A stretch of DNA of 64,000 nt. It comes from Coprobacillus cateniformis (lineage in GTDB: Bacteria > Bacillota_I > Bacilli_A > Erysipelotrichales > Coprobacillaceae). Shown piece by piece: positions 15,323 through 23,282 of the stretch. The position numbers were made by a program, and so were the translations under genes. The stretch covers positions 3,308,041-3,372,040 of the forward strand of contig NZ_WSNW01000001.1 in NCBI RefSeq assembly GCF_009767585.1, in the 5' to 3' direction. Position 1 is the stretch's first letter. Each line of letters starts with the position of its first letter. The notes beneath the pieces were generated by a model, which was not told where the DNA came from, did not search any database, and was given only the letters and a program-made list of their open reading frames with translations.

Positions 15323-16189
15323 ATGGCAGTAATTTCAATGAAAAAATTATTAGAAGTTGGTGTTCATTTTGGGCATCAAACAAAAAGATGGAATCCAAAA
15401 ATGGCTCCATACATTTTCACTTCAAGAAACGGTATTTATATTATCGATTTAAAGAAATCATCTGATAAAATCGATGAAGCTTATGCAGCTATGATGGATA
15501 TCGTTGCTAAGGGTGGAAAAGTTTTATTTGTAGGAACTAAAAAACAAGCTCAAGAAGCTGTACAATTAGAAGCTCAAAGATCTGGAAGTTTCTATGTAAA
15601 TTCTCGTTGGTTAGGAGGAACTTTAACAAATTTCAAAACTATCCAAAAGAGAATTAGAAGATTAAAAGAATTAGAAAAAATGGATGAAGATGGAACTTTA
15701 GAATTATTTACTAAGAAAGAAGCAATCTTACTTAAAAAAGAACAAGCTAAGTTAGAAAAGAACTTAGGTGGTATCAAAGAAATGAGAAGATTACCAAATG
15801 CTTTATTTGTAGTTGATCCTAAAGTTGAACATAATGCAGTTGCAGAAGCAAAAATCTTAGGAATTCCTGTATTTGGTATTGTTGATACAAATTGTGATCC
15901 TGATGAAGTTGATTATGTTATTCCAGCAAATGATGATGCAATCAGAGCTGTTAAATTAATCGTTGCTGCAATGGCTGATGCTGTATGTGAAGCAAAAGGT
16001 GAACCTTTAACTGTTGCATATGTAAAAGATGAAGATGATAAAGAAGTATCTATGAATGATGCTGTCGCTTCTGTAGAAGAAAGCAAACAAAGAGGACCTA
16101 GATATAAAAATCAAGGGCGTCCTAGATATAACAGAAATGCTGAAGTAAGCAAACCAGCTGAAGTTAAGGAACCAAAAACTGAAGCATAG
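15323..16189 (+). CDS. rpsB: 30S ribosomal protein S2
   Basis: Small-subunit protein S2, needed to recruit S1 and stabilise the head of the 30S particle. It begins MAVISMKKLLEVGVHFGHQT, the conserved S2 start, and contains RWLGGTLTNFKTIQ and PNALFVVDPKVEHNAVAEA. The body is normal. The last 45 or so residues are an extra basic, Lys/Pro/Arg-rich tail (RGPRYKNQGRPRYNRNAE), giving 288 residues against about 245 in Bacillus. ATG 15323 follows AAAGGAGGAA. It is cotranscribed with tsf through a weak hairpin. Confidence 0.98.
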   Translation: MAVISMKKLLEVGVHFGHQTKRWNPKMAPYIFTSRNGIYIIDLKKSSDKIDEAYAAMMDIVAKGGKVLFVGTKKQAQEAVQLEAQRSGSFYVNSRWLGGTLTNFKTIQKRIRRLKELEKMDEDGTLELFTKKEAILLKKEQAKLEKNLGGIKEMRRLPNALFVVDPKVEHNAVAEAKILGIPVFGIVDTNCDPDEVDYVIPANDDAIRAVKLIVAAMADAVCEAKGEPLTVAYVKDEDDKEVSMNDAVASVEESKQRGPRYKNQGRPRYNRNAEVSKPAEVKEPKTEA

Positions 16190-16196
16190 TGAGAAC

Positions 16197-16226
16197 AAGG
16201 GGAGGCTTATGTCTTTCCCTTTTTTA
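16197..16226 (+). terminator. Attenuating hairpin between rpsB and tsf
   Basis: AAGGGGAGG (16197-16205) pairs with CTTTCCCTT (16213-16221), two wobbles, loop CTTATGT, then Ts. As tsf follows 29 bp later without a visible promoter, partial read-through is expected. Confidence 0.6.
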
Positions 16227-16254
16227 TAAAAAAACATAAATGGAGGATAAAAGA

Positions 16255-17142
16255 ATGGCTATTAGTGCAAAATTAGTAAAAGAATTACGTGAAAAAACTG
16301 GTGCTGGAATGATGGATTGTAAGAAAGCATTAGAAGCATGTGATGGGAATTTAGAAGCATCATTTGACTGGTTAAGAGAAAAAGGAATTGCAAAAGCTGC
16401 TAAAAAAGCTGACAGAATTGCTGCTGAAGGTTTAACTGCTTTTGTCATTGATGGAAATGCTGCATCAATCGTAGAAGTGAACTCTGAAACAGATTTCGTT
16501 GCTAAAAATGCTGAGTTCCAAGAATTAGTAGCAGATATTGCAAAAGTAATTGTAGCAAATCAACCAGCAGATTTGGATGCTGCTTTAAAATTACAATTAG
16601 ATGGTAAAGATTTAGAAACAGTGATTGCTGAAAAAAGTGGTAAAATTGGAGAAAAATTGAGTTTAAGAAGATTTGCTGTTTTAACTAAAGAAGATGCTGA
16701 AGTTTTTGGGGCATATTCACATATGGGTGGAAAAATGTCTGCATTAGTTAAATTAAGTGATTCTGATGAAGAAAAAGCAAAAGATATTGCTATGCATGTT
16801 GCTGCAAGTGCACCACAATATATTGATAGAACTGCTATTCCAACTGAAGTTTTAGATAGAGAGTTAACTGTATTAAAAGCTCAAGCAATGGAAGAAAATG
16901 CTACAAGTGCTAAACCTAAACCAGAAAATATTATTGAAAAAATGGTTGAAGGTCGTTTGAACAAAAACTTAAAAGAAATGTGCTTAGTGGATCAAGAATT
17001 CATTAAAGATCCTGATCAAACTGTAGCTAAATACTTAGGAAATGGAAAAGTTTTAGAAATGGTTCGTTTCCAAGTTGGTGAAGGAATGGAAAAAAGAGAA
17101 GAAAACTTTGCTGAAGAAGTTGCTGCTCAAATGAAGGGATAA
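16255..17142 (+). CDS. tsf: Elongation factor Ts
   Basis: Guanine-nucleotide exchange factor for EF-Tu. The N-terminal UBA-like module has LVKELREKTGAGMMDCKKAL and the core has VEVNSETDFVAKN, both family signatures. The 295-residue length is normal. ATG 16255 is chosen after GGAGGA (16242-16247); an earlier in-frame opening adds only five residues. It lies between rpsB and pyrH as in most bacteria. Confidence 0.98.
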   Translation: MAISAKLVKELREKTGAGMMDCKKALEACDGNLEASFDWLREKGIAKAAKKADRIAAEGLTAFVIDGNAASIVEVNSETDFVAKNAEFQELVADIAKVIVANQPADLDAALKLQLDGKDLETVIAEKSGKIGEKLSLRRFAVLTKEDAEVFGAYSHMGGKMSALVKLSDSDEEKAKDIAMHVAASAPQYIDRTAIPTEVLDRELTVLKAQAMEENATSAKPKPENIIEKMVEGRLNKNLKEMCLVDQEFIKDPDQTVAKYLGNGKVLEMVRFQVGEGMEKREENFAEEVAAQMKG

Positions 17143-17153
17143 TAACTGAATAT

Positions 17154-17186
17154 AAGGGGGAGGACACTTTTTGTGCCCTTTTCTTG
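17154..17186 (+). terminator. Weak hairpin between tsf and pyrH
   Basis: AAGGG...CAC pairs with GTGCCCTT around a T5 loop, with a left-side bulge, followed by TTTTCTT. It probably attenuates rather than ends the rpsB-tsf transcript. Confidence 0.4.
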
Positions 17187-17205
17187 TAAAATGAAGGAGA
17201 ATTAT

Positions 17206-17925
17206 ATGAAGTACAATAGAGTTTTGTTGAAATTAAGTGGTGAGGCATTGGCTGGAGAGCAAGGATTTGGGATTAATCCAGTTGTTGTCGCTGATGTAGC
17301 AAGACAAATTAAAGATGCAAAAGATTTAGGTGTTGAAATTGCTATTGTTTGTGGTGGCGGAAATATCTGGCGTGGAAAAACTGGTAGTGATATGGGTATG
17401 GAAAGAGCAGCAGCAGACTATATGGGAATGCTCGCTACAGTTATGAATGGTATGGCTTTACAAAATGCCCTAGAAGCTATTGGTGTTAATACAAGATTAT
17501 TATCTGCTATTGACATGAAGGAAGTTGCTGAGCCATATATTAGAAGAAGAGCAGTTCGTCATTTGGAAAAGGGAAGAATTGTTATCTTTGGTGCTGGTAC
17601 AGGGAGTCCTTTCTTTACAACGGATACAACTGCGGCTTTACGAGCTGCTGAAATGAATGCAGATGTTATTTTAATGGCTAAAAATGGTGTTGATGGTGTT
17701 TATTCAGCTGATCCTAAAGTTGATCCAACAGCTAAAAAATATGATCACATCACTTATTTAGATGTTTTAAACGAAGATTTACATATTATGGATCAAACAG
17801 CTATTACTTTATGTAAAGATAATGGTATTGATTTATGTGTATTTAATATGCAAGAAGATGGAAACATCGCTAAAGCTTGTGATGGTGCTTCTATTGGAAC
17901 AATTATTTCAAAGGGAGGAGAATAA
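17206..17925 (+). CDS. pyrH: Uridylate kinase (UMP kinase)
   Basis: Bacterial amino-acid-kinase-fold enzyme converting UMP to UDP with ATP, the entry to UTP and CTP. Seen are VLLKLSGEALAGEQGFGI, the glycine-rich VCGGGNIWRG, GTGSPFFTTDTTAALRA and KNGVDGVYSADP, all diagnostic. The 239-residue length is normal. ATG 17206 follows AAGGAG. Only 2 bp separate it from frr. Confidence 0.98.
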   Translation: MKYNRVLLKLSGEALAGEQGFGINPVVVADVARQIKDAKDLGVEIAIVCGGGNIWRGKTGSDMGMERAAADYMGMLATVMNGMALQNALEAIGVNTRLLSAIDMKEVAEPYIRRRAVRHLEKGRIVIFGAGTGSPFFTTDTTAALRAAEMNADVILMAKNGVDGVYSADPKVDPTAKKYDHITYLDVLNEDLHIMDQTAITLCKDNGIDLCVFNMQEDGNIAKACDGASIGTIISKGGE

Positions 17926-17927
17926 AT

Positions 17928-18473
17928 ATGTTAAATTTGATTTTAGAAGAAACAAAAGAAAAGATGGACAAATCTATTGATGCTTTTAAAAATGAACTTT
18001 CTACAGTAAGAACAGGACGTGCTAATCCAACAATGTTAGATAGAGTTATGGTTAATTATTATGGTGAGAAGACACCATTGAACCAAATGGCTAGTATTTC
18101 TGTTGTTGAAGGTCGTCAGTTAATGATTAAACCATATGACAAATCAACATTAAAAGATATTGAACATGGTGTTTATGAAGCTGATTTGGGATTGGCTCCA
18201 CAAAATGATGGAGAAGTCATTCGTATCAATGTTCCTGCTTTGACTGAAGAGACAAGAAGGGGTTACGTGAAACAAGCAAAAAAATTTGCTGAAGATGCTA
18301 AAGTTGCATTGCGTAACATTAGAAGATCAGCAAATGATGATGTTGATAAAGCTGGTTTAACTGAAGATGAAGTTAAACAAGGAAAAGAAAGAGTTCAGAA
18401 GTTGACTGATGAATATGTAAAGATTATTGATCAATTAGCAAAAGATAAAGAAGAAGATTTGATGAGTGTTTAA
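17928..18473 (+). CDS. frr: Ribosome recycling factor
   Basis: Splits post-termination ribosomes together with EF-G. It is a 181-residue two-domain protein with the signatures STVRTGRANPTMLD, PALTEETRRGYVKQAKK and NIRRSANDDVDK. It closes the rpsB-tsf-pyrH-frr operon with a strong terminator. In most Firmicutes uppS comes next, but here an accessory cassette intervenes. Confidence 0.98.
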   Translation: MLNLILEETKEKMDKSIDAFKNELSTVRTGRANPTMLDRVMVNYYGEKTPLNQMASISVVEGRQLMIKPYDKSTLKDIEHGVYEADLGLAPQNDGEVIRINVPALTEETRRGYVKQAKKFAEDAKVALRNIRRSANDDVDKAGLTEDEVKQGKERVQKLTDEYVKIIDQLAKDKEEDLMSV

Positions 18474-18481
18474 TAACGATT

Positions 18482-18514
18482 GAGATAAAGGTTTTATACT
18501 TTTATCTCTTTTTG
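18482..18514 (+). terminator. Intrinsic terminator after frr
   Basis: GAGATAAA (18482-18489) pairs with TTTATCTC (18501-18508), followed by a T run. Confidence 0.8.
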
Positions 18515-18550
18515 TTTGATATTATAATCATCTTTAAAGGAGGAGTTAAG

Positions 18551-19380
18551 ATGCTTAAAATTGGAGAATTTTCGAAACTAACGAATATTTCTGTTCGAAT
18601 GCTTCATCATTATGATGAAATTGGATTACTAAAACCAATCAAAATAGATGCTCAAAATGGGTATCGGTTCTATTCTGTTTCACAAGTTCCAGACTTGCAA
18701 AAAATTGTAATGCTTCGTGATCTTCATTTTCAAATTCCAGAGATTCAAAGTGCTCTTCATGATTGGTCAAAGGAAACGCTTATCAAAAAGATGAAATGCA
18801 AGATATTAGAAAAAGAGACTTTAATTGAAAAGGAAAATAAACTGATTAAGCAAATAGAACAGACAATCCATAGTATCGAAACAGAGCAACTTGATTTACA
18901 CTATAATGTTATTTTAAGAGAAGTTTTTGATCAATATGTTATTTCATTAAGAAAAAAATACCACATTATCATAACGAAGGTATTTTATGGAAAGAACTTT
19001 ATCAATATGTAAGGAAAAATCATATAGAAATATTAAAGCAGAACAATAATAATATAGCTATTTATTATGATGAAGAACATAAAGAAGGACAGGTAGATAT
19101 AGAAGTTTGCTTTTTAGTTAAACATTTTGTTGAATGTTCAACGCCTTATCAATGCAAGGTGATAAAAGGTGTTCAAACTATGGCTTGTATGATGGTAAGA
19201 GGGAGTTATCAAAATTTAAATCTTGCTTATCAGTCTTTTGCTAAATGGTTAGAAGATAACCCTCAATATCAAATGAATGGTCTTTCAAGACAAATATGTC
19301 ATCGAGATTATACGAATGAGAATAATGAAAATGACTATCTAACAGAAATTCAAATTCCTGTTCATATTATGAATGGATAA
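18551..19380 (+). pseudogene. MerR-family regulator with GyrI-like effector domain, -1 frameshifted
   Basis: The first frame (18551-19012) encodes a MerR winged helix (MLKIGEFSKLTNISVRMLHH, NGYRFYS) and the dimerisation coiled coil. At a run of seven A (18952-18958) the coding sense moves to the -1 frame, which continues openly to 19380. It then gives a GyrI-like (multidrug-sensing) domain: PHYHNEGILWKELYQYV, DIEVCFLVKH, TMACMMVRGSYQNL, EIQIPVHIMNG. With the shift the protein is about 276 residues, the normal BmrR/BltR-type layout. The run is phased as A AAA AAA, so slippage could restore it. Otherwise it is a recent mutation or a sequencing error. ATG 18551 follows AAAGGAGGAG. It probably controls the next gene. 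Confidence 0.82.
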
Positions 19381-19392
19381 AAATATTTTTCC

Positions 19393-19423
19393 TTGACTCT
19401 TACATGATGTGAGGGTTTATGCT
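19393..19423 (+). promoter_or_regulatory. MerR-type promoter/operator of the TrmO-UvrA2 gene
   Basis: TTGACT (19393-19398) and TATGCT (19418-19423) are separated by 19 bp, the over-long spacer characteristic of MerR-activated promoters. The spacer holds an imperfect dyad CTCTTACA-TGA-TGTGAGGG (six of eight positions matched). A MerR gene lies directly upstream on the same strand. Confidence 0.7.
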
Positions 19424-19431
19424 CAGTTTAT

Positions 19432-19451
19432 AAAGAGAAAAAGATCTCTTT
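19432..19451 (+). promoter_or_regulatory. Hairpin in the 5' leader of the TrmO-UvrA2 gene
   Basis: AAAGAGA (19432-19438) pairs with TCTCTTT (19445-19451), a 7-bp stem a few bases before the AAAGGAG site. No T run follows, so it is more likely to affect translation or stability than termination. Confidence 0.4.
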
Positions 19452-19480
19452 AACTAATGAACAAAGGAGTGAAATATGAA

Positions 19481-22400
19481 GTGAGTCAAAATCAATTTCA
19501 AATGAATCCAATTGGAACAATTGATAAAGAACATATCATCAATGTGAATTCAAAGTTTAATAAAGGTTTAAAATATCTTTCTATGTTTAGTCATGCTATT
19601 TTAATTTATAAAAATGGTGAAAATTCAAATATATTAAATACAAACCTCTGCCAAAAAACAGTTTTATTAAAAGAGGTTCACGAATATCAAGGGAAAATAA
19701 TTGTAGAGGGTCTGGATAAATTTGATAGAGAGAGCCTTTTGTATGATATAAAACCATATTTTCCAAACGAAGATAGAGTTAAAGATGCAGTTGTTTTTGA
19801 AGAAAGGAATTATAAATTTTTATTAAAGAATTCTGTATCACAATTAGGTGTAATTAGAAAACAAGCAGGACAATATTATATTGAAATCAATAAGTGTTTT
19901 GAGGACTATGCGGATATTTTAAAAGACTATTCTCATATTAAGATTGTGTGGTGGTTTCATAAGTTTGAAACTGATAAGTACAGAAGAATATTAGAATGTG
20001 ATCCGCCGTATGAAAATGCTCCTAGAACGGGTGTCTTTGCATCACGTTCACCCGTCCGACCTAATCCCATAGCAATAACAACAGCAAAAATATTAGATAT
20101 TGATGAAGATATGAAGCGCATTAAAGTTTCTGCGTTGGACTGCTTTGATAAGACAACATGTTTAGGTATTAGTCCGTATGTGCCAGATAGAGATTGTGTT
20201 GTTGAATATCGTTTGCCAAATTGGCTAAATCATTGGCCAGAATGGCTAGATGATAGTGAATTCACAATAATGCATGAACCAATTTTGTTAATAGCAGATT
20301 CTCATAAATTTGAAAAATATATTGATCAATCTCGTAAGAACATATCAACAAGAATTTCTTTTGATGAAGCTACATTACAACCAGTGTCTCACAAAGGAAT
20401 TATGATCAAAGGAGCGCGACAGAATAATTTGAAGAACATAGATGTTATGATACCATATCATAAAATAACTGTTATAACAGGAGTGAGTGGAAGTGGGAAA
20501 TCTAGTTTGGCTTTTGAAACGATTTATGCAGAGAGTCAACAAAGATTTTTAGCTAGTATGTCGCTTTCTAGAAGAAATCATTTTTTACAATTAGAGAAAC
20601 CGGATTGTGATCAAATTATTGGATTACCGCCTGCTATAGCAATTTCACAACAAAATAATAACAGAAATCCTCGTTCAACAGTTGGAACAGTAACAGATAT
20701 AAATAGTTTATTGCGAACACTATTTGCGAATATAGGAATGAGACATTGCCCAAAATGTGGGCGTTCTATTGAGAAGTTATCTTTTGAGGAAATTCTTCAA
20801 CTTCTTTCATGTTGTCGTGCTGGTACTTCTTTAAAGATAAAACCAATATTTGAAAAGGAATATGAAAAATCGATAATTGTTCTTGATAAACGAAATGAAC
20901 AATATGATGATGACATTCAACTGCTAGAAACTCAAGTTAAAAAATGTTTACAGTATGGAAAAGGGGCAATTCAAGTCTTAGTAGATGATGATGATGACTT
21001 GTTGACTCTACAAACCACTGAGAAATGTTATGATTGCAATCATATCTTATTTGAATTAACACCTGCTGATTTCAGCTTTAATCATCCTGAAAGTATGTGT
21101 CCAGTATGCCGAGGATTAGGTGTTATTATGGATGTTGATGTGAAACGTATTGTACAATATCCGAATCTATCTATATTAGATGGAGCTTCATTGTTTTGGG
21201 GAAAATTAAGGAAATTTCAGAAAAACCCCAATGCCAATTGGATGAAAGGAGAAGTTCTTGCATTGGCAGAATTATTAAATGTTAATTTGGAATTACCATG
21301 GAATGATTTACCAGAAATATTTAAGAAACAAGTGATTTATGGGACAGGCAATGATAAAGTTACATGGAGGTATACAGGAACTCATGGCAGAACAAATTCG
21401 ATTTGTAGGCCAGTTGAAGGAGCGTATTATATTTTAAAAAGATTATCTCAAAATAGGGAAGGTATTTCTCAAAAATCTATGATTACCCATTTTTTAACTT
21501 CACAACTGTGTCATTGTTGCCATGGAGAGAGGCTGAAACTTGAAAGTCGTCTTGTCACTGTTGGAAACAAACGTTTTCCTGAGGTGATTCAAATGAATAT
21601 GGATGAAATGAACAATTGGATAATGAATTTACCTGAGCAGATTCATTTGCATGAAATTGAACTTGTCAATCCATTGTTAAAAGAAATACATATTAAGCTA
21701 ATGCATTGTATTAAAATTGGTGTCGGATATTTGACTTCTGACAGAAGTATACCATCACTGTCTGGTGGTGAATGGCAAAGATTACAACTGGGCAGTCAGT
21801 TAAATACTGGACTCTCTCATATTCTTTATATTTTAGATGAGCCTACTGCTGGATTGCACCCTAAAGACTATGCTTTGCTTTTAGAAATTATAGAGAGTTT
21901 AAAAAAGCTTAATAATACTATTATTATGGTAGAACATAATAGAGACATGATGTTGGCGGCTGATCATATTATTGATATAGGTCCTAAAGCAGGAACGATG
22001 GGTGGGTATTTAACTGCTCAAGGAAGTCCTCAAGAGATTTTAAAGAGTTCTCAAAGCCAGCTAGGAAAATATTTATGTGGTCAAAAAAATATTACAAGAA
22101 GCACAGCATCTTCTTTAAATCATTGGGTTGATATAAAGAAAATCAATGGGAATAATCTTCAAAATATTCATATAACTTTTCCGTTGAATGCATTAACTTG
22201 TATTACAGGAGTGAGTGGCTCAGGAAAGAGTAGCCTCATTAATTATGGAATAATTCCTTCAGTACACTCAGTTATTGAAAATTCTATTGATAAAAATAGA
22301 TATTATGAAAGCATAACAGGTGGCGATTCAATTCGCCGTATGGTTCATATTACGCAGAAGCCTATTGGTCGTTCTTCCCGCTCTACACCTGCCACTTATA

Positions 22401-23125
22401 CTGGTCTTATGGATGAAATTCGTATGCTTTTTTCAAAAACTGAGATGGCAAAAATCCGAAACTATTCAATGAGTCATTTTAGTTATAACAGTAAAGAAGG
22501 ACAGTGCCCAGCATGTCATGGTTATGGTTATAAAACCATTGAAGTACCATTTATGCCAGAAATGAAAACAAAATGTTCAATGTGCAAAGGGAAAAAATTT
22601 CATTCACCTATATTACAGATTTTATATAAAGGAAAAAATATTTCTCAAATATTAGATTTCAGTATGGAAGAAGCCCTTCTGTTTTTTTTAGAACATAAGA
22701 AAATATCTCAAATAATTCAATCTTTTATTGATATAGGATTAGGTTATATTTCACTAGGACAAAGTTCACTGACTTTATCTGGAGGAGAAGCACAAAGAAT
22801 TAAATTGGCAGCTGAACTCCAAATGCCAAATCCACAGCATACCTTATATTTATTAGATGAACCTTCAACTGGGTTGCATATAAGTGATATCCAGAAACTT
22901 ATAAACATATTTGATCGTTTGATTTCAAAAGGGCATACAATTATTTTGGTGGAACATCATCTAGATGTTATTAAAAATGCAGATTGGATTATTGATATGG
23001 GCCCTGAGGGTGGGGAGAAGGGTGGCAATGTGAATGTTCAAGGAACTGTTTATGATGTCCAACAATGTTCTCAAAGTTATACTGGTCAACTTTTAAAGCA
23101 ATGTTATATCGATGAAAATATTTAG
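19481..23125 (+). CDS. TrmO-like/UvrA2-like fusion protein
   Basis: About 1214 residues. The N-terminus has two TrmO (TsaA-type tRNA methyltransferase) modules. The first (about 8-110) keeps GLKYLSMFSH and GLDKF...DIKPYFPNEDR but lacks the central motif. The second (about 120-265) is complete, with GVFASRSPVRPNPIA. A UvrA-type twin ABC ATPase follows: Walker A GVSGSGKSS twice, LSGGEWQR and LSGGEAQR, DEPTAGLH and DEPSTGLH, and CxxC zinc modules (CYDC...CPVC; CPAC...CSMC). The segment between the first CPKC and CYDC is about 90 residues, much shorter than in UvrA, so UvrB binding is probably lost, as in UvrA2/DrrC resistance proteins. The start is uncertain: GTG 19481 has a usable AAAGGAG, ATG 19457 has none, and ATG 19476 reads only two codons. 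Confidence 0.85.
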   Translation: MSQNQFQMNPIGTIDKEHIINVNSKFNKGLKYLSMFSHAILIYKNGENSNILNTNLCQKTVLLKEVHEYQGKIIVEGLDKFDRESLLYDIKPYFPNEDRVKDAVVFEERNYKFLLKNSVSQLGVIRKQAGQYYIEINKCFEDYADILKDYSHIKIVWWFHKFETDKYRRILECDPPYENAPRTGVFASRSPVRPNPIAITTAKILDIDEDMKRIKVSALDCFDKTTCLGISPYVPDRDCVVEYRLPNWLNHWPEWLDDSEFTIMHEPILLIADSHKFEKYIDQSRKNISTRISFDEATLQPVSHKGIMIKGARQNNLKNIDVMIPYHKITVITGVSGSGKSSLAFETIYAESQQRFLASMSLSRRNHFLQLEKPDCDQIIGLPPAIAISQQNNNRNPRSTVGTVTDINSLLRTLFANIGMRHCPKCGRSIEKLSFEEILQLLSCCRAGTSLKIKPIFEKEYEKSIIVLDKRNEQYDDDIQLLETQVKKCLQYGKGAIQVLVDDDDDLLTLQTTEKCYDCNHILFELTPADFSFNHPESMCPVCRGLGVIMDVDVKRIVQYPNLSILDGASLFWGKLRKFQKNPNANWMKGEVLALAELLNVNLELPWNDLPEIFKKQVIYGTGNDKVTWRYTGTHGRTNSICRPVEGAYYILKRLSQNREGISQKSMITHFLTSQLCHCCHGERLKLESRLVTVGNKRFPEVIQMNMDEMNNWIMNLPEQIHLHEIELVNPLLKEIHIKLMHCIKIGVGYLTSDRSIPSLSGGEWQRLQLGSQLNTGLSHILYILDEPTAGLHPKDYALLLEIIESLKKLNNTIIMVEHNRDMMLAADHIIDIGPKAGTMGGYLTAQGSPQEILKSSQSQLGKYLCGQKNITRSTASSLNHWVDIKKINGNNLQNIHITFPLNALTCITGVSGSGKSSLINYGIIPSVHSVIENSIDKNRYYESITGGDSIRRMVHITQKPIGRSSRSTPATYTGLMDEIRMLFSKTEMAKIRNYSMSHFSYNSKEGQCPACHGYGYKTIEVPFMPEMKTKCSMCKGKKFHSPILQILYKGKNISQILDFSMEEALLFFLEHKKISQIIQSFIDIGLGYISLGQSSLTLSGGEAQRIKLAAELQMPNPQHTLYLLDEPSTGLHISDIQKLINIFDRLISKGHTIILVEHHLDVIKNADWIIDMGPEGGEKGGNVNVQGTVYDVQQCSQSYTGQLLKQCYIDENI

Positions 23126-23153
23126 AGACTTTCTAAGGAGTCTCTTTTATTTG
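23124..23153 (+). terminator. Intrinsic terminator after the TrmO-UvrA2 gene
   Basis: AGAGACT (23124-23130) pairs with AGTCTCT (23139-23145) around an 8-base loop, then TTTTATTTG. It isolates the cassette from uppS. Confidence 0.8.
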
Positions 23154-23173
23154 TGTTACTTTTATCAATTTAA

Positions 23174-23197
23174 TACTTCAAGTAAACGGGTGAAGTA
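23174..23197. repeat. Inverted repeat upstream of uppS
   Basis: TACTTCA (23174-23180) and TGAAGTA (23191-23197) flank a 10-base spacer. No T run follows. It may be an operator or the junction scar of the cassette; its function is unknown. Confidence 0.3.
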
Positions 23198-23249
23198 GTG
23201 AATGAAACAGACTTCTTTTCTGTATTTTGTTTTCATAATGAAATGTTTA

Positions 23250-23258
23250 TGATATAAT
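23250..23258 (+). promoter_or_regulatory. Extended -10 promoter of uppS operon
   Basis: TGA directly precedes TATAAT (23253-23258). The -35 region (TTTTCA, 23230-23235, 17 bp away) is weak, which is common for extended -10 promoters. Confidence 0.6.
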
Positions 23259-23282
23259 ACAAAAAGATTATGAGGTGAAAGT

